A DNA stretch of 64,000 nt from Pomacea canaliculata (Eukaryota; Mollusca; Gastropoda; Architaenioglossa; Ampullariidae): assembly GCF_003073045.1 (NCBI RefSeq), contig NC_037597.1:7808717-7872716 (forward strand). Reading direction: 5' to 3'. The notes beneath the pieces are model-generated. The model saw only the letters and a list, made by a program, of their open reading frames with translations, made no database searches and was not told where the DNA came from. The position numbers and the translations under genes were made by a program. Below, one piece after another: positions 48,687 through 60,960 of this stretch (the stretch's first letter is position 1; every line of letters starts with the position of its first letter).

Positions 48687-49960
48687 GTAACTGTGAATAC
48701 AGTCACATTCACCCTAAATTGTCAACTGCCGATTGTTTAACTCTATTTTTAGCTGTAAATGGGGTTCATGAACCGAAATTAATTACTTTCCTTCCGCTGT
48801 CAGTTATAGAGGAAAGCAAAAACATAGCGGGGAATATTATAGTCTGCACAATGAAAACAAAATGTCACTTTGCACAGAAGACTCGATGAAAGCGCGATGA
48901 TATCAAATACCTGTCTCACTTGAGATAAGTTTGTAACTGTGAATACAGTCACATTCACCCTAAATTGTCAACTGCCGATTGTTTTAACTCTAATTTTTTA
49001 GCTTGTAAATGGGGTTCATGAACCGAAATTAATTACTTTCCTTCCGCTGTCAGTTATAGAGGAAAGCAAAACATAGCGGAGAATATTATAGTCTGCACAA
49101 TGAAACAAAATGTCACTTTGCACAGAAGACTCGATGAAAAGCGCGATGATATCAAATACCTGTCTCACTTGAGATAAGTTTGTAACTGTGAATACAGTCA
49201 CATTCACCCTAAATTGTCACTGCCGATTGTTTAACTCTATTTTTAGCTGTAATGGGGTTCATGAACCGCAGGTTCATAGAGGAAAGAAGCCGAAAATTAA
49301 TTACTTTCCTTCCGCTGTCAGTTACTTAGAGAGAAAGCAACATAGCATAGTGGACAATATGTAGCTGCCAGAATGACTCACAAAAAATCAATGAGGTTCC
49401 GCGACATTTAATCGAAGATTTAATTACTGTAAATGGGGTTTCACATAAGAGGAAACAAAAACCATGTATTGCACAGAAACTCGATGAAACGCGAATTCAG
49501 CACAGAGACTCGATGTCAAGCCTAAATTAATTTTAAGCTGAGATAAGTCACATTGACCGTCATCACGTTTTCTTCCGCTGTCAGTTTATAGAAAGCAAAC
49601 ATAGCGGAGAAATTTATTAGTCTGAACAATGAAAACCAAAATGTAAAACTTTGCACAGAAGACTCGATGATAAGCGCGATTGATTATCAAATACCTGTTC
49701 TCACTTGAGATAAGTTGTAACTGTGAATACAGTCACATTCACCCTAAATTGTCAACTGCCGATTGTTTAACTCTATTTTTAGCTGTAAATGGGGTTCATG
49801 AACCGAAATTAATTACTTTCCTTCCGCTGTCAGTTTTAGAGGAAAGCAAACATAGCGGAGGATCATTTTAGTCTGCACAATGAAAACAAAATGTCACTTT
49901 GCACAGAAGACTCGATGAAAAATGAAAGATACTACTGTCACTTGAGATAAGGTCTGTCTC
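48687..49960. repeat. Y spacer repeats, clean to scrambled
   Basis: Copies start at 48687, 48933 and 49182. From about 49260 to 49716 the Y words occur out of order and broken (for example caggttcataga, isolated ctgtaaatgggg and gcacagaaactcgatg). One near-normal copy at 49717 follows. The scrambled part looks like a mis-joined or poorly corrected read segment. Confidence 0.7.
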
Positions 49961-49974
49961 AGCACGCTCACTCG

Positions 49975-50840
49975 TCCTTATTGCTGGCTCTTGTTATTTG
50001 TAGCTGAGAAACGCCGTTTACGCTCGGTCGTCGTTCGTGAAGCAGAAGGACGGCTTTCTCGACTGAGAGGGTCGGCGTAGCCACGGGTTGGTAGAGGCTC
50101 GTGTGGTAGAGGCTCGTGTCGCTCGTGTCGCGCCGTGCTGGTAGACGGGCTAATCGTCGGCGCGCTTGTACAGCTTGAGTCGCCGTGCTTGTAGATTGTT
50201 TGAGTCGCCGTGCTTGTAGAGGCCATCGTCGCCGTGCTTGTAGAGGCTATCGTCGCCGTGCTGGTAGAGGCTATGTCGGCGCGCTTGTAGAGGCTGAGTC
50301 GCCGTGCTTGTAGATGTTTGAGTCGCCGTGCTTGTAGAGGCCATCGTCCGCCGTGCTTGTAGAGGCTCGAGTCGCCGTGCTGGTGGTAAGACCGTGTGTT
50401 TGGCATCCGTTGTGCATCTGAAGATCCGTGTTGTGGCATCCGGTTGTGGGCGGAAGATGAATCCGTGTGTTGCTGGCATCCGTTGTGCATCGGAAGATCC
50501 CGTGGTGTTGTGGCATCCGTTGTGGATCGGGAAGATGCCGTGTGTTGTGCAAGTCCGTTGTGGCATCGGAAGATCCGTGGTTGTGGATCCGTTGTGGCAT
50601 CGGAAGAGCTGTGTTGGCTCGGAGAGTTTTGCGTCGCCGGTTGGTTGACGGGGCGAATCAGACAAAATCGCCTTGTGGCGTCTCTTTGATTCTCCTTGTC
50701 CATTCCCCTTTGTAAGCTGCGGCTACTTGACATGTGGAGTACTCGAGCCCGGTTGGAGCACAATACCTCCCGGATGGAATCAATCGGTAGCCACCGAAGT
50801 ATACCTAACATCTCCAATGCATCTATGACCTGCGAGATCT
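49975..50840 (-). pseudogene. X gene copy D (minisatellite-expanded, many indels)
   Basis: Recognisable C-terminus, octapeptide part, about six broken 36-bp units and the winged-helix region (SIDSIREVLCSNR), but the frame changes repeatedly. Overall plan matches copy B. Indel density is far above that of A and B, so consensus error is the likely cause. Confidence 0.6.
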
Positions 50841-51083
50841 CAGCCGATGAGATGTCTCGGGTTCTTGGCTGCGTAAATATATTTGTAAGCATGTTCATTC
50901 AAACACCACTAGCAACAACAGCACAACAGTTATAAACAGAATTGAGGGATGTGAGCAATAAAACAACATGAATCGATTTGAACAAAAGAAATGCCTGCGC
51001 ATTTAGTTCCCTAGAAGATTTATTCCAAAAAATCAAAAAAACAAAACGAGAAAACTTTCCTGGATACACACATATCATGTAAC

Positions 51084-52120
51084 TGTAACTGTGATACAGT
51101 CACATTCACCCTAAAGTTGGTCAACTGCCGATTGTTTAACTCTGTAGGCTGTAAATGGGGTTCATGAACCGAAATAATTTACTTTCTTCCGCTGTCAGTT
51201 ATAGAGGAAAAGCAAAAACATAGCGGAGAATATTATAGTCTGCACAATTGAAACAAATGTCTGCACAATGAAATCAAGAATGTCACTGTCTGCACAGCAC
51301 AAAGACTTTCGAGTAAAGCGCGCGATGATATCAATCAAAATCCTGTCTCTCACTTGAATAAAGTTTTGTAACTGTGTAACTGTGAATTACACACATTCAC
51401 CCTGAATTGTTCAACTGCCGATTGTTTTAACTCTATTTTTAGCTGTAAATGGGGTTCATGAACCGAAATTAATTACTTTTCTTCCGCTGCTCAGTTTATA
51501 GAGGAAAGCAAAAACATAGCGGAAATATTATAGTCTGCACAATTGAAAACAAAATGTACTTTGCACAGAAGACTCGATGAAAGCGCGATGATATCAAATC
51601 CTGTCTCACTTGAGATAAGTTTGTAAGTGAGATACAGTCACATTCACACTAAGAAATTGTCAACTGCGATTGTTTAACTCTATTTTTTAGCTGTAAATGG
51701 GTTCATGAACCGAAATTTAATTACTTTCCTTCCGCTGTCAGTTATAGAGGAAGCAAAAACATAGCGGAGAATATTATAGTCTGCACAATGAAAACAAAAT
51801 GTCACTTGTGCACAGAAGACTCGATGAAAGCGCGATGATATCAAATACCTGTCTCACTTGAGATAAGTTTGTAACTGTGAATACATCACATTCACGCCTA
51901 AATTGTCAACTGCCGATGTTTAACTCTATTTTTAGCTGTAAAATGGGGTCATGAACCGAAATTAATTACTTTTCCTTCCGCTGTCAGTTTAGAGGAAAGC
52001 AAAAACATAGCGGAGAATATTTATAGTCTGCACATGAAAACAAAATGTCACTTTGCACAGAAGACTCGATGAAAGCGCGATGATATCAAATACCTGTCTC
52101 ACTTGAAGATAAGTTTGTCT
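51084..52120. repeat. Y spacer repeats, 4 noisy copies
   Basis: Copies begin near 51084, 51362, 51624 and 51870, with local stutters such as gtaactgtgtaactgtg and duplicated tctgcacaatga words. Confidence 0.7.
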
Positions 52121-52129
52121 CAGCACCTA

Positions 52130-52665
52130 ACTCGTCCTTATTGCTGCTCTTGTTATTTGTAGCTGAGAAACGCCGTTTACGCTCGGTCGTCGTTTCGTGA
52201 AGCAGAAGACGGCTTCTCGACTGGAAAGAGGGTCGCGTAGCCACTGGGTTGTAGAGCTCGTGTGGTAGAGGCTCGTGTCGCTCGTGTCGCCGTGCTGGTA
52301 GAGGCTATCGTCGGCGCCGCTTGTAGAGGCTTGAGTCGCCGTGCTCGGCGCGCTTGTAGATGTTTGAGTCGCCGTGCTTGTAAGGCCATCGTTCGCCGTG
52401 CATCCTGTGTAGAGGCTCGAGTCGCCGTGCTTGGTGGAAGAGCCGTTGATGTTGTGGCATGGAAGAGTGTTTGCGTCGCCGCTGGTTGACAGGGCGAATC
52501 AGACAAAATCGCCCTTGTGGCGTCTCTTTGATTCCCCTTGTCCATTCCCTTTGTAATGCTGCGGCTACTTGACATGTGGAGTACTCGACCGGTTGGACAC
52601 AATACTCCTGGATGGAATCAATCGAGTAGCCCACCGAAGTATATAACATCTCCAGTGCATCTATG
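52130..52665 (-). pseudogene. X gene copy E (no minisatellite expansion, many indels)
   Basis: Same order of parts as copies A and C without the 36-bp units. Frame breaks occur throughout, including the winged-helix region (YTSVGYSIDSI intact, then broken). Followed on the right by a Z module at about 52705. Confidence 0.6.
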
Positions 52666-52920
52666 ACCTGCGAAGAATCTCAGCCGATGACATGTTCTCG
52701 CGTTCTTGCTGCGTAAATGTATTTGTAAAGCATGTTCATAACACCACTAGCAACAAACAGCACAACAGTTATAAACAGATTGAGGGATGTGACAATAAAA
52801 AACATGATCACTGATTTGAACAAAAGAAAATGCTGCATTTAGTCCACTAGAAAGATTTTATTCCAAAAATCAAAACCAACAAAACGAGAAAATTCCTGGA
52901 TATACACACATATCGATGTC

Positions 52921-53640
52921 ACTGTACAACTGTGAATACAAGTCAACTTCACCCTAAATTGTCAACTGCCGATTGTTTAACTCTATTTTTAGCTGTAAAT
53001 GGGGTTCATGACCGAAATTAATTTTTCTTCCGCTTCATTATAGAGGAAGCAAAAACATAGCGAGAATATTATATCTGCACAATGAAAACAAAATGTCACT
53101 TGCACAGAACTCGATGAAGCGCGATGATATCAAATACCGTCTCACTGAAGATAATTTGTAACTGTGAATACAGTCACATTCATCCTAAATTGTCAACTGC
53201 CGATTGTTTAACTCTTTTTAGCTGTAATGGGTCATGAACCGAAATTAATTACTTTCTTCCGCTGTCAGTTATAGAGGAAAGCAAAACTAGCGAGAAATAT
53301 ATAGTCTGCACAATGAAAACAAAAGTCACTTTGCACAGAAGACTCGATGAAAGCGCGATGATATCAAATACCTGTCTCACTTGAGATAAGTTTGTAACTG
53401 TGAATACAGTCACATTCAACCCTAAATTGTCAACTGCCGATTGTTTAACTCTATTTTAGCTGTAAATGGGGTCATGAACCGAAATTAATTACTTTCCTTC
53501 CGCTGTCAGTTTTAGAGGAAAGCAAAAACATAGCGGAGAATATTATAGTCTGCACAATGAAACAAAATGTACTTTGCACAGAAGACTCGAGTGAAAGCGC
53601 GATGATATCAAATACCTGTCTGCACTTGAGATAAGTTTGT
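52921..53640. repeat. Y spacer repeats, 3 noisy copies
   Basis: Copies begin near 52921, 53157 and 53395. The last is the best preserved. The palindrome is shortened by one base in some (gggtcatgaacc), a deletion-type difference. Confidence 0.7.
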
Positions 53641-53649
53641 CTCAGCACC

Positions 53650-54290
53650 TAACTCGTCCTTATTGCTGCTGCTTGTTATTTTGTAGCTGAGAAAACGCCG
53701 TTTACGCTCGGTCGTCGTTCGTGAAGCAGAAGGACGGCTTCTCGACTGGAAGAGGGTCGCGTAGCCACTTTTAGCCACCTGGTTGTTGGTAGAGGCTCGG
53801 TGGGGGGGTGGTAAGAGGCTCGTTGTTCGCCGTGTCCGGCCGTGCTGGTAGAGGCTATCGAGCGGCGCGCTTGTAGAGGCTTGAGTCGCCGTGCTTGTAA
53901 GGCTTGAGTCGCGTGCTGAGTAGAGGGGCTAATCGTCGGCGCGCTGTAGAGGTTGAGTCGGCGCGTGCTGTAATGGCGCTTGAGTCGCGCCGTGCTGGTA
54001 GAAGGCCATCGTCGCCGTGCTTGTAGAGCTCGAGTCGCCGTGCTGGTGGTAAAGAGCTTGTGTTGTGGCATCGAAGAGATTTTGCGTCGCCGTCTGGTTG
54101 ACAGGGCGAATCAGACAAAATCGCCCTTGTGGCGTCTCTTTGATTCTCCCCTTGTCCATTCCCCTGTTGTAAGGCTGCGGCTATTGACATGTGGAGTACT
54201 CGACCCGGTGGAGCACAATACCTCCGGATGGAATCAATCGAGTGCCCACCGAGAGTATAGAAATCTCCAGTGCATCTATGACCTGCGAAG
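53650..54290 (-). pseudogene. X gene copy F (many indels)
   Basis: Octapeptide region slightly longer than in copy A, no 36-bp units, frame broken many times. Z follows from about 54322. Confidence 0.6.
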
Positions 54291-54570
54291 ATCGCTCAGC
54301 CGATGACAATGTGTCTCGGTTCTTGGCTGCGGTGTAAATGTATTTGTAAGCAATGTTCATAACACCACTAGCAACACAGCACAACAGTTCTATAAACAGA
54401 TTGAGGGATGTGTGAACAATAAAAAAACATGATCACTGATTTGAAACAAAAGAAATGCTGGCATTTAGTTCCACGCTAGAGATTTTTTCCAAAAAAGTCA
54501 AGACCACAACAGACGAAGACAACTTCCTGATTCCCAAAATTCACACATCAAAAATCAAACACCAAAACTT

Positions 54571-55425
54571 TTTGTAACTGTGCATGAAGTCACAATTCAC
54601 CCTAAGTTAAACTGCCGACTTGTGATTGAACTCTATCGCTTTTTGAGACTGTGTACAAAGTGGGTTCATTGGAACCGGCGAAGTGTAAAACTTAGCTTTT
54701 TCCGCTGTGCCGAGGTTATATGAGGAAAGCAAAGAAACCATGAGCGAGAATATATCTCTGCGATTTACAATGAGAAACAAATGCCTTTGCACAGAAGACT
54801 CGTCATGAAACGCGATGTATCGGAACTGTCCGACATTATGCGTCACAGTCTTCACTTGAGAGGTCATGTTTCGTCACTGTAGAATATCAGTCACAGTAGC
54901 GACCTGAAATGATGTCAACTGCCGATTGTTTTAACGTTCACTATTTTTAGCTGTAAATGGGGGTTCATGAACGAAATTACATGATTACTTTTCCTTCCGC
55001 TGTCAGTTATAGAGGAAGCAAAAACATAGCGGAGAATATTATAGTCTGCACAATGAAACAATGTCTTTGCACAGAAAGACCCTCGATGAAACGCGATGAG
55101 TATCAAATACCTGTCTCACTTGAGATATAGATTTTTGTAACTGTGAATACAGTCCACATTCACCCTAGAATTGTCAACTGCGATTTTTAACTCTATTTTT
55201 ACTGTAAATGGGTTATGAACCGGAAATTAATTACTTCCTTCGCTGTCAGTTATAGATGGGAAAGCAAAACATAGCGGAGGAAATATTATAGTGCTGCACA
55301 ATCGAAAACAAACATGTCACTTTGCACAAGACTGAAACAATGATGGCACTCATTGTCGCGATGAGTCAAATATGGAATGTCTCGATTGAATATCTGTTTC
55401 AAGTTGAGATAAGTTTGTCTCAGCA
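54571..55425. repeat. Y spacer repeats, about 3 strongly degraded copies
   Basis: Y words appear in order but with the heaviest insertion load in the array, especially 54580-54900. Confidence 0.6.
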
Positions 55426-55429
55426 GGCC

Positions 55430-56225
55430 CCTCACTCGTCTCTTATTGCTGCGCCTCTCTGTTTATTTGTAGCTGAAAACGCCGTTTTACCGCTCGGTCG
55501 TCGTTCGTGGAAGCAGAAGACGGCTTCTCGACTGGAAGATGGGTCGCGTAGCACTGGGTTGGTAGAGGCTCGTGTGGTAGAGGCTCGTGTCGCTCGATGT
55601 CGCCTGTGCTGTAGAGGCTATTCGGTCGGCGCGGCTTGTACAGGCTTGTAGTCGCCGGCTTGTGAGATGTTTGAGTCGCCGTGCTTGTAGAGGCCATTTC
55701 GTCGCCGTGCTTGAGAGGGGAGTCGCCGGCTGTTGGGTAGAGCGCTGTGTGTTGTGGATCCGTTGTGGCATCGGAAGATCGTGTGTGTGTTCCGTTGTGG
55801 CATCGGAATCCGTCCGGGTGTGTGGCATTTGTTTATGGCTCGGAAGATCCGTGTGCTTGTGGCATCCCGTTGTGGCATCGGAAGATTCCGTGTGTTGTGG
55901 CTCCGTTGTGGCATCGGAAGTCCGTGTGCTTTGTGGCATCCGAGTCCCGGTGTGGCGTGCGAAGAGCTTGTGTTGTGGCATCGGAAGAGTTTTGCGTCGA
56001 CCGGTTGGTTGACGGGGGCGAATCAGACAAAATCGTACCTTGTGGCGTCTCTTTGATTCTCGCCCTTGTCATTACCCTTTGTAATGCTGGCGGCTACTTG
56101 ACATGTCAGGAGTACTCGACCCGTTGGAGCACAATACCTCCCGGATGGAATCAATCGAGTAGCCACCGAAGTATATAACATCTCCAATGCATCTATGACC
56201 ATGCGAAGATCTAGCGATGAATGTT
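55430..56225 (-). pseudogene. X gene copy G (minisatellite-expanded, many indels, ends at gap)
   Basis: Octapeptide part, at least six broken 36-bp units (about 55735-55970) and the winged-helix part are recognisable up to the N gap, where its Z module would begin. Confidence 0.6.
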
Positions 56226-56232
56226 CTCGAGT

Positions 56233-56332
56233 NNNNNNNNNNNNNNNNNNNNNNNNNNNNNNNNNNNNNNNNNNNNNNNNNNNNNNNNNNNNNNNNNNNN
56301 NNNNNNNNNNNNNNNNNNNNNNNNNNNNNNNN
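56233..56332. other. Assembly gap of exactly 100 N
   Basis: One hundred N in a row is a conventional placeholder for a gap of unknown size. It separates the noisy end of the array from a noisy copy of the array's left flank. Confidence 0.98.
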
Positions 56333-56429
56333 AGGCCAAGTTTCCGAACATTCAACCTTTGGTATTTTTAATAGACAAATTTAGTAACTGATTGGAATAC
56401 ATAAGTCAGCATAAAATCGATAATTATAG

Positions 56430-57160
56430 CTAGGACTTTTCTAAGTTATAAAAGGAAGAGTGGTCGCGAGGTTGTTAGATAAAGCGTCGCGAATGATGGA
56501 CGTTCTCAAATATGATAGCTATGAAAACATGACGTATAGTGACTTACAAACAGAATAGAGAGAGATTATAGCAGAGGGAAGAGACGTTGACAAGGGATAG
56601 TGGTACTAGCTTAGCAATGTGGAGTGAGTAAGGGAACCATTTTTAAAGCAGAACTAATAAGGAGCGCTGGAGAGCAGGAAATAGAGACCATAAGACAGAG
56701 GAGTCATAAGGAGTAATAAGGAGAAGAACGTTAGCGAGTGGAAAAGAAGAAATTAAGAGAGCGGAGAGAGAGTAGATCGCTGAACCGCATTTGCCAAGAC
56801 AATGCGATTAATGGGCATAGGAAGAGCTAACTGAATACACATGAACTGATACTATATTTCAAATGGAGAAACACTGCGCGGCCAAACAGTAAGTAAGTTT
56901 AATTTTTTGTTGGAATGATTGTTTCTGTTTGGTGAATTTTAGAAGTGTGTATGATTGAAGGAAAAACTTGGTGTTAGAGACGTTTTGCTTTTATTTAGGA
57001 TCATATTTATTTTGCTCGGGTAATTTGATCAAGTAATCCAGACTCGTACAGGCAGTCATTCTTTAATTGTGAACGAACGAAACGAACGCGCATTGTCCGA
57101 CCCGCCTGGTGAGTTGGAGAGAGCGAAAAACAGAAGGATCACCGCGCGTCGTGACAAAAA
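56430..57160 (+). mobile_element. Noisy copy of the solo LTR
   Basis: Matches 39580-40210 in order, ending cgtcgtgacaaaaatagtg. The left border is blurred. Not an independent insertion, since the flanks are shared with the first copy. Confidence 0.55.
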
Positions 57161-58489
57161 TAGTGAATCTAAGTATATTTTCTCTAGCATTTACAAATTT
57201 AATTATGTGTACAATATCATTTTAATCTACGTAAACATATTTCTTTTGGTCATTAGTTTTCTGCAATTCAAGAGACGATGGTATTTGAGGAATGACTCTC
57301 TAGATTAATAGGTAAGCATTATGCTCATCAATTAATTGGTGACGCATGAATTAACAATGATTTGTCAAGATTAAAATTATTAATGTGAGCATAAATGCTT
57401 TTATTTCATGCTCGTGGATTTATTCAGTAGGGCCTATTTACTTTACTTTGTACTAAACGATGAATTGGTTACTCCAGATATTATACATGACTCTCTTATT
57501 GAGCACTCCAACTGCACAAGACATCTACAAGTGAGTTATAAAATCTTTATGAACATACTTGTCCTCAGTTCTTGTAATGTCACTATTAATTAGTGAATAT
57601 AGATATGTCCTAAACTTTAACACTACCATATTCTTATCACCACCAAGAACATAAAGGTCGTTCACATACGTAAAGGCGATACAATGACTGAGTATCTATT
57701 TCTTGTCATGCTTTGATCCAATGAACGAAATCTAATGAAGTTGTGGAATTAAGCGAGAGTGTCCGTTGATAAGTGAGAAGGGTCGGACGAGAGCGATATC
57801 AATTCACACAACTTTATCACGAGACGTTGCCACACAAGTCATATAACGAGGATGATCACAACATTGACAGGTCAGTAAAAGTTTCGTACTCGATGCTATA
57901 TGTCGCTCATGATCTATATCCAAATGTAGGAGGAAGAACAGGGAGGTGAAATCTCAAAGAGTCATGAGCGCCTTCGATATTCTGTAAATTGTGAAGTCAT
58001 TAGTTAACTGTACCGAAAATGTATGACGAACTATTGTTGCTGGCGTCTCTGCATACAGAGTCGCGAATGGCAATTGTCAGAACTATAGAGCGATACAGCG
58101 GCGACGGAGATGAGCCACTGGGTGAGGTGTTCCAACTGAAATCAAGGCAGATTTTTATTTCTCAGCACAAGACAGATGATGTCTATATTTAGTGCACAAC
58201 ACACACGTCAAGGAGAGACGAGAGAATATGCTGCAATTAGAATCAGTTAATACTATGTATCATCATCTAAAAACATTATCCCTGTTTGCTGTTTTTCAAA
58301 TAAGCTGTATCTCTAACAGTGATGCGATGTATTACGTAGCGAGTGAAGCATGCACAACAGATTTAGTCTCTTCGCATTAATACTCGACCATCACGAGCAA
58401 ATGCGCTTGTGCCCAAAAATTGGGAATCATGAAGCTCGAACAAGTTGTCAACCTCACTTGTGAGGATATCATCAATACCTTGCAAAAGC

Positions 58490-59190
58490 TGATCACTTAA
58501 GATTGACTACTGCTGCATTTTCCGTGACGCACTACATTGACTAACAGTTCATTGTGAGAAGTACGATAAATTAGAGCGAGAGAATCTGGGTAAAGGGCGT
58601 CATTTAACCTAGTTTTAGGCTGTCTTGACGACCTTGTACAGGCTGGTCTACTCTGCAAACGAAACTCATTTCCATGCGCCGCGAGCAAATGTTACCACTC
58701 AGAAGTGATTGACAACCGCCAGCTGAAGACCTCGAAAGTCACGGAGGGCAGCATTTCAGACTTACACGACAGGAGTGTATCAGCAGTACAGAGGCGAACT
58801 GACTGAAGAGAGGAGTTGGGAGAAAGCACATAAGCAGAGTTACAAGAATCCTGGATAAACTGAAGGGGGAGCTCTCACCAATGTAGCCAACCGGGTCCCT
58901 CGCCTTTAGATGGAACAGCGACGGTTCCCTTGCGAATCTGCAAGAGTCTGATAGCATTGGATTTCTTAGAAAACCCTCTGAAGAGACTCGACTTGTTTGA
59001 ATCTAGATGGGTGAGTAACATACGGACCAAACGGAGACTTTTTTTAATGTGACACTGTATTTCGACATTTGACGCAGCTATGGATGCTGTCTAGCGGATC
59101 AATTACTTGCATCTTTACAATGAGCGTATCTATTGTGATGTTTGAAACTTAGACGAGCTACATAACTAATCATCATCACAATCATCATTA
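58490..59190 (+). mobile_element. Noisy copy of the LINE 3' end
   Basis: Matches 41218-41694 in broken form (for example ggctgtcttgacgaccttgta near 58617 and a short catcat run near 59170). The reading frame is destroyed by insertions. Confidence 0.5.
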
Positions 59191-60819
59191 ATACCACTGT
59201 CCCTAAGTGAGAACATAAAAGATTGAACATTGATATTTTCGGATATTTTAGTGGAGCATGGCACCTGAGTTATGACTCAAAAAGACATGTTGAGACATCT
59301 TACGTATAGTGAATTGGAATATGTTCGATCAACGGCGTCCAGCAACACAAAACGTAACGAGAGCATCTCTGCAATTTTCTTTTCTGTCAGGTGACCATCA
59401 CTTACCATGTCGTAGGACTCTCCAGCTTGACAACCCTATCATGTTCCCTGACCCATAACAATCCACAAGTCTGACCATTATTTTTAATACACGACCTACC
59501 CCTACTTTACATTCTATCATTGAAGCCTTGCAAATCAACTGACCCCTAGAAACTTTAGACTCATGCTTCGGCTTTCGCGCGTTAGAGAGTGAAAAATAAG
59601 ACAAGAAAAAGAATCAGAGTATTAGAATTGCACCGATGTTGATTTTCGTGGTACTCGTTTTCGGCTGGTGGCTGATCAAGATGTACAATAAACCTTGACA
59701 AGCTGCATAGTCAATACTCTTGCGTTATCAGTGACTGGAGAGATAGGCAATCATGAGTAAGAAGACCCATGCTATCGTCGGAGCAAGTATGAAGGCAGTT
59801 GGCTACATCACAAAATGATAGACTGAATTTTGGGCCAAATAAAATGTGCATACATTGAGGCTGGATCATGACCAAATCGCGATGAATGAGCAAGCGCAAC
59901 TACGTTGTATAGGATAAAAACACACTACTTAGATCAGATCTGAAACAGTCTATCGAGAGACTGAAAAATCGTAGTGGCTGATCTGCGGAGTTTCCATGGC
60001 AACACTAACAGTTGCTTCTAAGAAACATACAAATTAGTAAAGACGACCTGTATCACAGCGTACTTCATTTTTAGGCATCAAGACTAGATATTTTGATATT
60101 CGTCTAAAATTTCCTGCTATGGCATAGAGACAGAACAATCTTTGAGTTTGAAGTGATTCAAATAAGTGGAGAGACGAACTTGTAATAGAGATTCATGCAT
60201 ACACTCCTCTGAAAAGCATGGTAGATAGTGAAAGGCAGCAGATGACAAGCGTCGACTGAGAATAGTTGAGATGTAGAGGTGTATGAAATATATGCTAGGA
60301 TGAGAATACGAACACACTACACTCCACACATGGTAATAGACTGATCACATGTCTCTCAAATATAATTCTATCTTTTATAATATAACATGTGGAGAATCAC
60401 TCAATGCATATATTTGCTGTACACTAAAACGATCATAACAATTAATAACAGAGAATGCAATTTCATATATGGGATGACAAGACGTAGACTTTAAGAAGTT
60501 TTCATCCTCATAGGCTCCAAGTTTAAACAATTGTGGTAGAACTCAGTGTGCCGCATCAAAATAGATGTACATACTGAAGAAAAAAAAACAGCAAACATCA
60601 CACACACGCACACCTACCTCTCTACTCGATAATCCAGCTACTAAAACATGAGACCACCCGCGCTACGAAGGATGGCGACAAGAGCTCTAATTGACTAGAG
60701 ATGCAATACATACCTACCACGCGACTTCTCACCGACTAGGTGTTGACCAACCAGTTCTATTCTGCCTGCAATACTCGCGGACACTATTTATATTTTTATT
60801 GTACCTCACTCTAAATCTA

Positions 60820-60960
60820 TCTCGTTGCACTCACGGTTTGCCAGCCTGTCACCAATAGTCGAGAGATGTGGCTGCTACCTGAGGTTCAGATCCTTCGGTC
60901 ACCAGCCTAGTATCCTTCACGATCCATACTGCAACGTGGTATCTGCTCTTAGAGAGGGAT
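60820..60960 (+). mobile_element. Noisy copy of the SINE head
   Basis: gcctgtcaccaatag and gaggttcagatcc align to the SINE at 42861 and 42896, including the B box. The A box is damaged. Confidence 0.5.

Larger units (their letters stand above)
43910..56232 (-). repeat. Tandem array of X gene + Z module + Y spacer repeats
   Basis: Read on the minus strand, each unit is [Y copies]-Z-X. Z modules (about 216 bp, starting at ggctgcgtaaatg) begin at 43910, 45189, 47184 and 48471, giving unit lengths of 1279, 1995 and 1287 bp. Units differ mainly in Y copy number (2, 4, 2, then more) and in a coding minisatellite. X genes A (44629), B (46399) and C (47903) are in clean sequence; D-G (from about 49960, 52120, 53640, 55420) are full of small indels. 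The leftmost Z (43910) has no X to its left, marking the true array edge on that side. The right end runs into an N gap. The clean copies are nearly identical, implying recent amplification or homogenisation. Confidence 0.85.
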
